Shown in pieces: positions 50,557-59,051 of a stretch of DNA of 64,000 bases (the first letter of the stretch is position 1; every line of letters starts with the position of its first letter). The notes under the pieces are model-generated. The model was given only the letters and a program-made list of their open reading frames with translations. It had not been told where the DNA came from and made no database searches. Origin of the DNA: Novosphingobium resinovorum (lineage in GTDB: Bacteria > Pseudomonadota > Alphaproteobacteria > Sphingomonadales > Sphingomonadaceae); contig NZ_BSFC01000019.1 of NCBI RefSeq assembly GCF_027922145.1, forward strand, positions 8,579-72,578, given 5' to 3'. Position numbers and translations under genes: made by a program.

Positions 50557-51465
50557 ATGACCCGTGTAGCCACAATCCCGCTCCAGCAGACCCTCTCCAG
50601 CGCCATCCAGCGCTCGCAGCAGAGCCTCGCCACCAGCCAGCTGCAACTGGCGACCGAGAAGAAGGTCAACGACTACGCCGGGCTCGGCCTCGACGCGGTG
50701 CGCACGCTGTCGGCCAAGTCGATGCTTGCGACGCAGGAGAGCTACAAGACCAACATCAGCCGCGTCTCCACCACGCTCTCGCTCTATCAGGCGAACATCG
50801 AGGCGGTGGATAGTTCCATGGGCAGCCTGCGCGACGAACTGTTCAGCGCCGTCGGCACCGGCAACTCGCCGGGCCTGCAGTCTATCATCGAGGACGCCTT
50901 CGGCGATCTGCGCAACGCGCTCAATGCCAAGGTGGCGGGCGTGCCGCTGTTCGCCGGATCGCAGACCTCCAGCACGCCGTTCGCCCCGGCTTCGCTCGAC
51001 GATCTTGCCAACTACGATTCCACCACGGCCTTCACCAACGATTCCGTGCGCCTTTCCACCCGCGCGGGCGACGGGCTCGACGTGGACTACGGCATCGGCG
51101 CCAGCGACATCGGCAGTTCGCTCATCCCCGCGTTCCAGGCCCTCGCCGCTGCCGGTCCCTTCGGCGATACGCTGACCGAGGAACAGACGCAGGCGATCAA
51201 CGACGCCCTCGGCCTGCTCGACAAGGGGATCACGCAAGTCCAGTCGGCCAACGCCCGCAACGGCCGGATGCAGGCCAAAGTCGAAACCCTGAGCACCCGC
51301 GCCGACGACCGCGTGACGCTGCTGACGAACGTCATCGGTTCGGTGGAGGACGCGGACCTGGGGCAGGTCGCCATCGACATCTCGCAGCGGCAGACGATCT
51401 TGCAGGCGAGCTATTCGGTGTTCTCGCAGTTGAACTCGATGTCGCTGGTGAACTTCCTCGATTAA
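50557..51465 (+). CDS. flgL: hook-filament junction protein FlgL (HAP3)
   Basis: A 302-residue flagellin-like protein. N-terminal D0 TIPLQQTLSSAIQRSQQSLA, QLATEKKVNDYAGLG; C-terminal VEDADLGQVAIDISQRQTIL, SVFSQLNSMSLVNFLD. It completes the hook-filament junction. No fliD cap gene follows it. Confidence 0.93.
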   Translation: MTRVATIPLQQTLSSAIQRSQQSLATSQLQLATEKKVNDYAGLGLDAVRTLSAKSMLATQESYKTNISRVSTTLSLYQANIEAVDSSMGSLRDELFSAVGTGNSPGLQSIIEDAFGDLRNALNAKVAGVPLFAGSQTSSTPFAPASLDDLANYDSTTAFTNDSVRLSTRAGDGLDVDYGIGASDIGSSLIPAFQALAAAGPFGDTLTEEQTQAINDALGLLDKGITQVQSANARNGRMQAKVETLSTRADDRVTLLTNVIGSVEDADLGQVAIDISQRQTILQASYSVFSQLNSMSLVNFLD

Positions 51466-51570
51466 GGTTCGCAGGGGCTTACCACCCGTGCACCCGGTAT
51501 ACCGTCGAGGGCACGCGCGCAGCTTCGTCAGGCGCACTTGGCGAGGTAGCTGCGTATTATCTCTTACTTT

Positions 51571-51660
51571 TCGTCATCCCCGCGAAGGCGGGAACCCATC
51601 TCCTGACGGTGCCTATTGCCAGGTCATCAGAGGGGCCCCTGCCTTCGCGGGAATGACGAT
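51571..51660. repeat. intergenic inverted repeat, family F (copy 2)
   Basis: Arms TCGTCATCCCCGCGAAGGCG and CCTGCCTTCGCGGGAATGAC. Inner pairing includes CTCCTGACGG and CCAGGTCATC. The rest of 51466-51757 holds no gene. Confidence 0.75.
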
Positions 51661-51723
51661 GAAAGCCTGCCGCGCAATGCGGGATTGAACCTGCTGCGCG
51701 GGAAACGACGACAGTATGGGGGG

Positions 51724-51753
51724 CTGGGGCGCCAAAGCTCTTTGGCGCCCCAG
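51724..51753. terminator. perfect hairpin between convergent flgL and TPR gene
   Basis: CTGGGGCGCCAAAG (51724-51737) pairs perfectly with CTTTGGCGCCCCAG (51740-51753) around a two-base gap. It sits five bases beyond the TPR gene stop. There is no T-run on either side, so it may be a Rho-dependent or bidirectional transcription barrier rather than an intrinsic terminator. Confidence 0.55.
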
Positions 51754-51757
51754 GACT

Positions 51758-53521
51758 TCACTTCTTCCCCGCTTCCAGCAAATCCGCAAAATCCCCTGCC
51801 GGACTGGCCGAGGGAATAGCCGCCATGGCCTGCGCCAGCTTCCCCGGATCGACCGCCCCGGCAGTCCCGGTCAGCATCTCGAAGACCGGCGCCGACGACA
51901 GACCCTTGAACGCCCCCGCATAGCGCGCGTGAAGCCCGGAGAGCGCGTCTTCCCGCCCCAGCATCGCCTGAGAGATCGCGTGGCGCAGCACTTGCGCCTG
52001 GGCCACCGGATCGAGGACACGCCCCTTCGGTAGAGCGCCCGCCGAGAGCGTCGCATAGCGCGCCCACTCGCGCCGCTGCCACAGGATTTCCGCCTGCAGC
52101 GCCGAGGTTCCGGGCAAATCCTGCAGCACCGCCATGGCCTCCTCGGCGCGGCCGACTTGCGTGAGTGCGGCCGCCTCGACGCGCTTGCGTTCGGCGATCA
52201 TCGCGTCGGGGAGGCCGGGATCGTCGGTTTCACGCAAGGTGCGCAAGGCCCGCTCGGGCCTGCCGGCGAGGATGTAGAGCCCCGCCACCCGCGCCGAAAG
52301 CGGTCCGCGCGCGAGGTCGCCGGCACGCTGCGTCAGCTGATAGGAGAGGAGGTCCGCCGCGCGCTCATAGAGGCCCGCCTGCTGCAGCCGCGCGGCAAGC
52401 TGGCTCGCCATGAGGTCGCCCTCGGCGCCGTTCGGGGCGAGGTCGCGATAGTCCCAGTAGAGCCCGGCCGCCTTGTCCAGCGCCAGCTTGCGCGCCGGGT
52501 CGAGCGCCGCAGTCAGCTTCGCGCGCAGGCCGGGCAGGAACTCCGGCCCGAGGTCGGCGACATCGTGGAAGCGCACCAGAGCCGCTCCGGCGGACAGCGT
52601 CCCGGACAAGTCCCCGCGCGCGTCGGCAAGGCGGTAGGACAAGCGCAGCGCGCGTTCCTCGATACCGTCACCGCGCCACGAATAGCGGATGGCGTCGAGT
52701 TCCTTCAGCGCCGCCTCGGGCCGGATCGCACCTCGGGCAACGTCGCCCTCCAGCTTGCTGAGCCGGGCGTCCATGCGCTCGACCGGGTCTCCGGACTGCA
52801 CCACGCGGGCATAGCGCAGGCGGGCCTCGTCGGGATGGCCCAAGGCCTGCCCAGCGCGGGCACGCAGCAGGTTGGCGGCGGGGTCGCGGTCGGGCAGCCA
52901 TGACAACCAGTGCAGCGCCTTGTCCGGCGCACCGCCCTCCACTCCGGCGCGCGCAGCGGCGAGGACGAACGGCGCGCCGCGCGGGCTGGCGAGTGCGGGT
53001 CCGGCGCATTCCAGCTGCGCCAGCGCCTGTTCGGCCAGACCTTCCTGCGCCAGCGCGCGCAGGCGCCAGAGGCATGCCTCGGGATTGGCGCGCAGGCCCG
53101 GCATGTCGAGTTCGCCCATGGCATCCTCTGACCGGCCGAGTTGCGTCAGCGCGGCGCCGTGAGCCAGCCTCCACGCATCGACCATGCCGAGGTCGGGGTC
53201 GTCCTGCCGCATGACTTCGAGCACACCGAGCGCTTCCGGCCCGCGCTCGGCGGCGATCAGGCTGCGGGCATAGTCCCAGCGCACCGCCTGTCGCTGCGGG
53301 TTGGGCGCGGTGGAGAGACGGCGCCATGCCTCGGCCTCGGCCAGCGGCGTCCAGGCACCGACACCGGTAAGCGGCGGGCGCTGCGCCAGTTCGGCCGCGA
53401 AGCCCGGCAACCGCGCGCCCACGCCGGGGTCGAGCGTGCCGTAGGGCAGCGGCGGCGCGACGGTCGTACCGCACAACAGCGAGGCGCCCAGCGCCAGCGC
53501 CGCGCCCGGGAGCAGCCGCAT
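51758..53521 (-). CDS. periplasmic TPR-like protein of the flagellar island
   Basis: A 587-residue protein with a signal peptide (about 1-22) followed by degenerate TPR-type helix pairs throughout (LIAAERGPEALGVLEVMRQD, LAQEGLAEQALAQLE, AKLTAALDPARKLALDKAAG, LYILAGRPERALRTLRETDD). A scaffold or assembly role in the periplasm is likely. It is cotranscribed with the small membrane protein upstream from a flagellar-type promoter element, so it is probably a flagellar accessory gene; I do not recognise a named homologue. Confidence 0.72.
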   Translation of the reverse strand: MRLLPGAALALGASLLCGTTVAPPLPYGTLDPGVGARLPGFAAELAQRPPLTGVGAWTPLAEAEAWRRLSTAPNPQRQAVRWDYARSLIAAERGPEALGVLEVMRQDDPDLGMVDAWRLAHGAALTQLGRSEDAMGELDMPGLRANPEACLWRLRALAQEGLAEQALAQLECAGPALASPRGAPFVLAAARAGVEGGAPDKALHWLSWLPDRDPAANLLRARAGQALGHPDEARLRYARVVQSGDPVERMDARLSKLEGDVARGAIRPEAALKELDAIRYSWRGDGIEERALRLSYRLADARGDLSGTLSAGAALVRFHDVADLGPEFLPGLRAKLTAALDPARKLALDKAAGLYWDYRDLAPNGAEGDLMASQLAARLQQAGLYERAADLLSYQLTQRAGDLARGPLSARVAGLYILAGRPERALRTLRETDDPGLPDAMIAERKRVEAAALTQVGRAEEAMAVLQDLPGTSALQAEILWQRREWARYATLSAGALPKGRVLDPVAQAQVLRHAISQAMLGREDALSGLHARYAGAFKGLSSAPVFEMLTGTAGAVDPGKLAQAMAAIPSASPAGDFADLLEAGKK

Positions 53522-53526
53522 GCGCC

Positions 53527-53808
53527 TCACAGCGATTCCGCCGATGCGATGCCCGAGATCACCAGCAAGGCCCCGCCGATAGCACAGCCGACGAGGAACA
53601 GCACCAGCGCGCCGAACACCCACAAGAGGCTCCCGCCCTGCCGGGTCGGAGCCGCGAGCACAGCGGCAGCCACCGCCTCGGCGTCCTCATCCGGCCGATC
53701 GCCGCGACGGCGCCCCGGGTTAACGCCGGGATTTTCCATTGCGGACGCACCCTCGCCCTGGCTCGCAGATACTACGCGGACCTTGGCTGGGCGCCGATCG
53801 CTGCTCAT
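53527..53808 (-). CDS. small single-span membrane protein in the TPR operon
   Basis: A 93-residue protein. A charged Arg/Asp/Glu-rich N-terminal half of about 60 residues leads to one helix (LLWVFGALVLFLVGCAIGGA, about 62-85). Five bases separate its stop from the TPR gene start. It is likely an inner-membrane partner of the TPR protein; no family recognised. Confidence 0.62.
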   Translation of the reverse strand: MSSDRRPAKVRVVSASQGEGASAMENPGVNPGRRRGDRPDEDAEAVAAAVLAAPTRQGGSLLWVFGALVLFLVGCAIGGALLVISGIASAESL

Positions 53809-53830
53809 CTCAACGGGACTCCTCGAATTT

Positions 53831-53846
53831 CATCCTATTATAGAGG
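53831..53846. promoter_or_regulatory. bidirectional flagellar promoter element
   Basis: On the plus strand it reads CATCCTATTATAG toward the FliL-like gene at 53871, and on the minus strand CCTCTATAATAGG toward the TPR operon. Both strands hold a TATA hexamer. Confidence 0.6.
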
Positions 53847-53870
53847 CGTCGCCCGCCCACCGGAGTTCGC

Positions 53871-54284
53871 ATGCCCCGCTTCCGTTTCTTTGTCCCGGCA
53901 CTGCTACTCTGCGCGGCACCGGCGTTTGCCGCGAACACCGAACCGCGCAAGGCGGTGGAACTGCCGCCGCCCGATCCCACGTTCCTGCCGATGGAGCAGA
54001 TCGACGCGCCGATCGTCGATGGCGGACGGGTGGACGGGGTGCTCCACGTTGCGATCACGCTGCAGGCGAAGACCGCCGACGATGCCGCCGCGCTCGGCAA
54101 GCGGATGCCGGAACTGCGCGCCGCCGCGCTCCCCGCGGCGATCGAGTTCGCCCGCCTGCGCGCCTCGCGCTTCTCCCCGGTGGATGTGGAACGTCTGGCG
54201 GGGATGATCGCGCCGTCAGTGAAGCGGGTGGCCCCGGCCATCGACAAGGTCCTGATCGTGAAGGTTTCCGCGACGGAGCGGTGA
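53871..54284 (+). CDS. secreted FliL-like protein
   Basis: A 137-residue protein with a signal peptide (about 1-20, ending AFA-A). The domain TFLPMEQIDAPIVDGGRVDG, VAITLQAKTADDAAALGKRM, PELRAAALPAAIEF matches the motB-linked protein at 39459 in the order of conserved Pro, GR-G, Leu and Pro positions, and more distantly FliL. It may modulate the stator or ring from the periplasm. Monocistronic, under a flagellar-type promoter. Confidence 0.6.
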   Translation: MPRFRFFVPALLLCAAPAFAANTEPRKAVELPPPDPTFLPMEQIDAPIVDGGRVDGVLHVAITLQAKTADDAAALGKRMPELRAAALPAAIEFARLRASRFSPVDVERLAGMIAPSVKRVAPAIDKVLIVKVSATER

Positions 54285-54309
54285 GGTCGGGAACCGCTAC
54301 TGCCCCATT

Positions 54310-54386
54310 CGTCATTGCGAGCGCAGCGAAGCAATCCAGGGCCGCGCAAACCGGGGTGGATTGCTTCGCTGCGCTCGCAATGACGA
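54310..54386. repeat. intergenic inverted repeat, family D (copy 2)
   Basis: Nearly identical to copy 1: CATTGCGAGCGCAGCGAAGC and GCTTCGCTGCGCTCGCAATG. Between convergent genes. Confidence 0.85.
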
Positions 54387-54395
54387 GGGGTGGGG

Positions 54396-54950
54396 TTACT
54401 TCCCCGCCTTCGCCACCGCAGGCACCACCTTGCGTCCGGCCAGCGCCATCGACAGCGCCACGGCGCCCTGTGGCGACATGTTCGCCATGATCTGCGCCGT
54501 CGCCCGCTCGCGCATGCGGGTGGCGACTTCGCGCTGGACCTCGATGTCGAGCTTCTCGAAGATCGGCCCGGCGCGGTTCGGCTTCATCGTCTGGTAGATC
54601 CGCGCGAGGTTGTCGTAAGGCACCGAGGGCGCCCCTGCCCCACCCCCCGCACCGCCTTGGGCCCCGGCCTTCGCGGCGGCGGCCTGCTGTTCCTGCTGCT
54701 GGCGCACCTGCCCGGCAAGCCGCGCCTCGCTGGCCTTCACCGCCTGCTCGCGCATTTCCAGCCTGCGCTTCTCGGCGGCCGAAGTGCTGTCACGCCGCGC
54801 CGCCGAATCCTGCAGCGAGGCCCCGAGGCGGCTCGTCGGCGCCCCCCCGGCAATGTCTGCCGAAGCGGCAAAGGCGATGGCGTTGGCCACCGCCGCCGCC
54901 GCCGCGACGCCCAGCATCAACCGGGTAGGCTTGGTCAGCGCTCTTATCAT
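54396..54950 (-). CDS. MotE-like flagellar protein (MgtE N-domain type)
   Basis: A 184-residue protein. N-terminal anchor (about 10-30), a Gln/Ala-rich coiled coil (about 60-95), then the MgtE intracellular N-like domain: NLARIYQTMKPNRAGPIFEK, LDIEVQREVATRMRERATAQ, IMANMSPQGAVALSMALAGR. MotE in alphaproteobacteria escorts MotC and stabilises stator parts; here no motC is seen, so the partner may be MotB or a FliL-like protein. Last gene of fliL-fliM-DUF6468. Confidence 0.82.
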   Translation of the reverse strand: MIRALTKPTRLMLGVAAAAAVANAIAFAASADIAGGAPTSRLGASLQDSAARRDSTSAAEKRRLEMREQAVKASEARLAGQVRQQQEQQAAAAKAGAQGGAGGGAGAPSVPYDNLARIYQTMKPNRAGPIFEKLDIEVQREVATRMRERATAQIMANMSPQGAVALSMALAGRKVVPAVAKAGK

Positions 54951-54963
54951 GCCACGCGCCCAG

Positions 54964-55455
54964 TCATGCTACCCGATTACCGCGCTTCGAGGTCAGGTCG
55001 AACACGATGCGGCTGAGTTCGCGCGCCTCATCCGCTACCGGAGCAGGCGCGGCAGGCCGCGCCTCCGCCTCGGCGCGCAGCACCGCATCGGCCTCGTCGC
55101 GCCAACGGGCGGAGCGGCGGCGCACGCCCGCCTCGGCCGCGCGGGCCTTGTCGGCGGCATCGACGATACGCTCGGCCACCGAATTGCCGACGCCAACCAT
55201 CACCGACAGCTCGTCCCGCAATTCACGCGCGGCATACAGGATCTCGCCCTGCGCCGCCGCGTCGGTAGAAAGCACCCGCTTCAGCTCCGCCAGCACCAGA
55301 CGCGCCTGATGCGTGGCGTTGTCGAGCTTCTCCACCGCCTGGTCGAGATGACCGTCACGCAGCGCCCGGATGCGGCGGTCCATGCGGATCGCCTGCACCA
55401 TGACGACAAGGCACATCAGCACGAGGGCGAGGTTGATCCCGGTAGCAAGCGTCAT
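54964..55455 (-). CDS. DUF6468-type membrane protein of the fliL-fliM operon
   Basis: A 163-residue protein. One N-terminal helix (TGINLALVLMCLVVMVQAIR) is followed by a helical stalk (LDQAVEKLDNATHQARLVLA, LREEL-like and KARAAEAGVRRRSARWRDEA). This matches the DUF6468 proteins commonly found beside fliL-fliM in alphaproteobacteria; function unknown. It starts within four bases of the fliM stop. Confidence 0.75.
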   Translation of the reverse strand: MTLATGINLALVLMCLVVMVQAIRMDRRIRALRDGHLDQAVEKLDNATHQARLVLAELKRVLSTDAAAQGEILYAARELRDELSVMVGVGNSVAERIVDAADKARAAEAGVRRRSARWRDEADAVLRAEAEARPAAPAPVADEARELSRIVFDLTSKRGNRVA

Positions 55456-56393
55456 TTCGGATACCCCTTGGCGATGTCGGTGGCCATGCGGATGGCGATG
55501 TTGCTGGAACGCTGGCCGATATGCGCGCGGCCCAGCGGCACCCCGCCGCAATGGACCTGCAGCGCGTCGTCCGGGCTGTTGCTGAGCGAGATGGTATCGC
55601 CCACCTTTAGCCCGCGCACGTCGCGCAAGGGCATCATCTTCTCGCCCAGCACCACATCGACGACGACTTGCGTATTGTAGAGTTCGCTCGCCATGTGGTC
55701 GGCCCAGATGCGGTCGCGGCCCGCCTTCTCGCCCATGAAGCGCTGCAGCAGCTTTTCGCGCACCGGCTCCAGCGTGGCATAGGGCAGCAGGACCGAGAAC
55801 ACCCCGCCGCGCCCTTCCATGTTGACCGAATAGGTCGCGACGGCGGCGACGTTGCTCGGCTCGGCGATGGCGGCGAAGCGCGGGCTCAATTCCATGCGCT
55901 CCAGGCCCATGGCGACCGGCGCGATCTCCTCGAAGGCGCTGGCGAAGTCGTCCAGCGCCATCTGCACCACGCGTGAGACGAGGCTGGATTCGATGGTCGT
56001 GAAGGTTCGCCCCTCCGGCGGCAGCGAGCGCGTGCCGCCTCGCCCGCCGAGCAGCGCATCGACGATGCCGTAGATCAGCCCGGCGTCCACCGTGACGACG
56101 CCGTAGCTTTCCCAGGGCTTGACCTGGAACACGCCGAACATCGCGGGCAGCGCGATGTTGTCCATGAAGTCGCCGAAGCGAACCGAGGTGATCCGCTCCA
56201 GGTTCACCTCGATCGCGTCGGAGGTGAGATTGCGCATCGAGGTCGCGAAAATCCGCACCATGCGCTCGCATACCACCTCGAGCATCGGCAGGCGCTCGTG
56301 GTTGATGACGTTGGATTCGAGGACGGCCTTCAGGCCCTTGCGCGGCACCGCCTCGCCATCGACGGCGGCGAGACGGATCGGGTCGTCGCTCAC
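55452..56393 (-). CDS. fliM: flagellar motor switch protein FliM
   Basis: A 313-residue protein. Middle CheC-like domain (TSDAIEVNLERITSVRFGDF, IYGIVDALLGGRGG) and C-terminal SpoA domain (VVVDVVLGEKMMPLRDVRGL, KVGDTISLSNSP). The N-terminal CheY-binding peptide is not obvious (MSDDPIRLAAVDGEA), consistent with no cheY nearby. GTG start overlaps the fliL stop (GTGA). Confidence 0.96.
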   Translation of the reverse strand: MSDDPIRLAAVDGEAVPRKGLKAVLESNVINHERLPMLEVVCERMVRIFATSMRNLTSDAIEVNLERITSVRFGDFMDNIALPAMFGVFQVKPWESYGVVTVDAGLIYGIVDALLGGRGGTRSLPPEGRTFTTIESSLVSRVVQMALDDFASAFEEIAPVAMGLERMELSPRFAAIAEPSNVAAVATYSVNMEGRGGVFSVLLPYATLEPVREKLLQRFMGEKAGRDRIWADHMASELYNTQVVVDVVLGEKMMPLRDVRGLKVGDTISLSNSPDDALQVHCGGVPLGRAHIGQRSSNIAIRMATDIAKGYPK

Positions 56394-56974
56394 TGCTGGA
56401 TCAGGTCCTGGATGAGGATGTCGCGCACCATGCCCTTACCGAGCGCCTCGGTGGAACGGCGGATCATCTCCTCCTTGATGCGGAACACGGCGGCCGAACC
56501 GTTGAGGTCGTCGGGGCGCAGTTCGCGCAGGAAGGGCTGCAGCGCGTCGAGGATCACCGGCAGGCGCGCCTTGACCGCATCGGTCTTGCCCTCGGCCGCG
56601 ACGACGACGAAGCGCAGCTTGACGAACTTGGCCTGCGCCCCTCCGCCGCGCAGGTTCACCATCATCGGCGCGACTTCGATGTAAGAGGCGGACGGGTCGG
56701 CGTCGGCGGCTCCATGGCCCTCCCCGCCTTCGCTGCCTTCTTCCGGCGCCGCCTCAGCCTGCTTTTCCTCGGCGTGCTCCGAGCCGCCCTTCTGCATGTA
56801 CCAGTACACGCCGCCCGCGCCCGCGAGCATGCCGACCGCAACGACGGCGATCGCGATCAGGCGGACCTTGCCGCCCTTCTTCTTCGCTCCGGCCTCATCG
56901 ACCGGCGTATCGTCGGTCTTATCGTCGCTCACGTTCCGCGTACCCCGTTCGAAAATTCCCGCGAGCGCGTCCAT
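56390..56974 (-). CDS. fliL: flagellar basal body-associated protein FliL
   Basis: A 194-residue protein (181 if the GTG at 56932 is used). A Lys/Asp-rich start, a membrane helix (LIAIAVVAVGMLAGAGGVYW) and a periplasmic domain: YIEVAPMMVNLRGG, VKLRFVVVAAEGKTDAVKAR, EEMIRRSTEALGKG. Supports stator function. First gene of fliL-fliM-DUF6468-motE. The ATG at 56974 lies about 27 bases after the promoter element. Confidence 0.93.
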   Translation of the reverse strand: MDALAGIFERGTRNVSDDKTDDTPVDEAGAKKKGGKVRLIAIAVVAVGMLAGAGGVYWYMQKGGSEHAEEKQAEAAPEEGSEGGEGHGAADADPSASYIEVAPMMVNLRGGGAQAKFVKLRFVVVAAEGKTDAVKARLPVILDALQPFLRELRPDDLNGSAAVFRIKEEMIRRSTEALGKGMVRDILIQDLIQQ

Positions 56975-56995
56975 GTGCGTCCGCGCGCGCGGTTT

Positions 56996-57014
56996 CAATC
57001 CTATATAGGGGATT
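56996..57014. promoter_or_regulatory. palindromic divergent flagellar promoter element (fliL / flgF)
   Basis: The sequence CAATCCTATATAGGGGATT is a near-palindrome. It gives TCCTATATAG toward flgF and CCCCTATATAGG toward fliL, so one element can serve both operons. Confidence 0.65.
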
Positions 57015-57062
57015 AAGAGCCCTTTCCGGGTTCGCCCAAGATTTTTGCGAAAAGGTCCGCCG

Positions 57063-57806
57063 ATGGACGTTTCTTCCTTCGTCCTCCTCAGCCACGAGCA
57101 GGCCCTGCGCCGCCAGCTGGACGTGGCCGCAAACAACATGGCGAACGTCTCGACCGCGGGCTACAAGCGCGAGCAGGCGGTGTTCCACGAGTACGTCGAG
57201 AACGCGCAGGAAGCCCCGGTGCAGGACGCGCGGAAAACCTCCTACGTGCTCGATTACGGGCAGGTTCACGACATCGCGCAAGGCGCGTTCCAGTCCACCG
57301 GCAACCCGCTCGACGTGATGATCGAGGGGCCGGGCTATCTCAACGTCGAGATGCCCGACGGCTCCACCGGCTACACCCGCGCGGGCTTCGTGAAAGTGCT
57401 GGAAAGCGGCGAGCTGGCGACCTCCGGCGGCCAGCGCCTGCTCGACGAGAACGGCCGCCCGATCGCCATCCCCGCCGACCAGCTGGCGCAAGTCTCGATC
57501 ACCGCCGACGGCACCGTCATGGCGGGGCAGGACCCGGTCGGCCGCCTCGCGGTGACCGGATTCGCCGACGAGAACATGCTGGAGGCGCGCGGCGACGGCG
57601 TCCTCACCGGCAGCGGCGGCACCGTGATGACCGCCGCCCAGACCCGCCTGCGCAGCGGCGGCGTCGAGGCCTCCAACGTCGAGCCGATTTCCGAGACCAC
57701 CCGCATGGTCGAGGTGCTGCGCTCCTATCAGGTCAGCCAGCGCCTTTCGGCCGACCTTTCCGACATGCGCCGCAAGGCGATCGACCGCCTCAGCAAGATC
57801 GGCTGA
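57063..57806 (+). CDS. flgF: flagellar proximal rod protein FlgF
   Basis: A 247-residue rod protein. LSHEQALRRQLDVAANNMAN, VSTAGYK near the N terminus, C-terminal VEPISETTRMVEVLRSYQVS. First of flgF-flgG-flgA-flgH. The ATG was preferred over a TTG six codons upstream. Confidence 0.95.
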   Translation: MDVSSFVLLSHEQALRRQLDVAANNMANVSTAGYKREQAVFHEYVENAQEAPVQDARKTSYVLDYGQVHDIAQGAFQSTGNPLDVMIEGPGYLNVEMPDGSTGYTRAGFVKVLESGELATSGGQRLLDENGRPIAIPADQLAQVSITADGTVMAGQDPVGRLAVTGFADENMLEARGDGVLTGSGGTVMTAAQTRLRSGGVEASNVEPISETTRMVEVLRSYQVSQRLSADLSDMRRKAIDRLSKIG

Positions 57807-57835
57807 AACCCCTAAAAGCCACTAGGAAACCGCCC

Positions 57836-58621
57836 ATGCGTTCGCTCTCCATCGCCTCGACCGGCATGCTAGCCCAGCAGACCAACGTCGATGTCATCTC
57901 GAACAACATCGCCAACATGAACACCACCGGCTTCAAGCGGCAGCGGGCGGAGTTCCAGGACCTGCTCTACCAGCAGGAAGCCCGCCCCGGCGCCGCGACC
58001 AGTTCGGACGGGACCAAGGTGCCCACCGGCATCCAGATCGGCGCGGGCGTGAAGACCGGCGGCGTCTACCGCATCACCGAACAGGGCGCGCTGACCAACA
58101 CCGGCAACCAGTACGACATGGCCATCGACGGCGAGGGCTATTTCCAGGTCATGCTTCCCTCGGGCGACCTCGCCTATACCCGCGCGGGCTCGTTCCAGCT
58201 CTCCGATCAGGGCGAGCTGGTGACCACCGACGGCTACCGCGTGCAGCCCGACATCACGATCCCGCAAGGGGCGGTCAGCGTTTCGGTGTCGAAGACCGGC
58301 GAAGTGCAGGTAAAGCTGGACGGACAGGTCGAAATGCAGACCGTGGGGCAGCTGGAACTCGCCACGTTCATCAACCAGGCGGGCCTCGAAGCCATCGGCG
58401 ACAACCTGTTCAAGGAAACCGGCTCCTCGGGCCAGCCCATCGTCTCGACCCCCGGCCAGCCCGGCTACGGCACGCTGAGCCAGGGCTTCATCGAGGCCTC
58501 GAACGTCAACCCGGTCTCGGAGATCACCGCGCTGATCACCGCCCAGCGCGCCTACGAGATGAACAGCCGCGTGCTCAAGACCGCCGACGAGATGCTCCAG
58601 ACCTCGACGCAGACCGTCTGA
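57836..58621 (+). CDS. flgG: flagellar distal rod protein FlgG
   Basis: A 261-residue rod protein. SIASTGMLAQQTNVDVISNN, IANMNTTGFKRQRAEFQDLL, and C-terminal VNPVSEITALITAQRAYEMN. Its stop overlaps the flgA start by one base. Confidence 0.97.
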   Translation: MRSLSIASTGMLAQQTNVDVISNNIANMNTTGFKRQRAEFQDLLYQQEARPGAATSSDGTKVPTGIQIGAGVKTGGVYRITEQGALTNTGNQYDMAIDGEGYFQVMLPSGDLAYTRAGSFQLSDQGELVTTDGYRVQPDITIPQGAVSVSVSKTGEVQVKLDGQVEMQTVGQLELATFINQAGLEAIGDNLFKETGSSGQPIVSTPGQPGYGTLSQGFIEASNVNPVSEITALITAQRAYEMNSRVLKTADEMLQTSTQTV

Positions 58622-59043
58622 TGCTGGCAGCCGTTCTCCTCGCCGTCGCCGCCGCGCCTGCGGGGGAACCCGCCGCCGTGCTCGCCCGCACGGTGGAGCG
58701 CGGCGAGGTGCTGGCGCGCGCCGATTTCGAGACGCAGCGCCTCCCCGCCGCCGTCGCGCGCGGCGCCCTCTCCCCGGCCGATGCCGCGGGGCAGGAAGCG
58801 ACCCGCCGCATCATGGCAGGCTCCGCCGTGCGCGCCGGAGACGTCGCCGCGCCGCGCCTCGTGCGGCGGGGGGAGAACGTGACGATCGCGCTCGTTTCCG
58901 GGGCCTTGCGCATCACCTCGCCCGGCCGTGCGCTCGCCGATGCGGCGCGCGGCGAGCCGGTGCGCGTGCTCAACCTTGCCACCAACCGCACGCTCGAAGG
59001 CACTGCTGCCGCGACGGGCGAAGTGCGCATCGCGCTTCCGTAG
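58621..59043 (+). CDS. flgA: P-ring assembly chaperone FlgA
   Basis: A 140-residue periplasmic protein. N-terminal signal-like stretch (about 1-16), the SAF-type domain (LARTVERGEVLARADFETQR) and C-terminal RRGENVTIALVSGALRITSP, GEPVRVLNLATNRTLEGTA. Shorter than enterobacterial FlgA, as in many alphaproteobacteria. Assists FlgI ring formation. Confidence 0.9.
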   Translation: MLAAVLLAVAAAPAGEPAAVLARTVERGEVLARADFETQRLPAAVARGALSPADAAGQEATRRIMAGSAVRAGDVAAPRLVRRGENVTIALVSGALRITSPGRALADAARGEPVRVLNLATNRTLEGTAAATGEVRIALP

Positions 59044-59051
59044 GAACCCTC

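Noticed and set aside
48350-50575. Minus-strand frame of 741 codons opposite flgK
   Set aside because: Antisense shadow; FlgK on the plus strand has canonical ends and a normal length.
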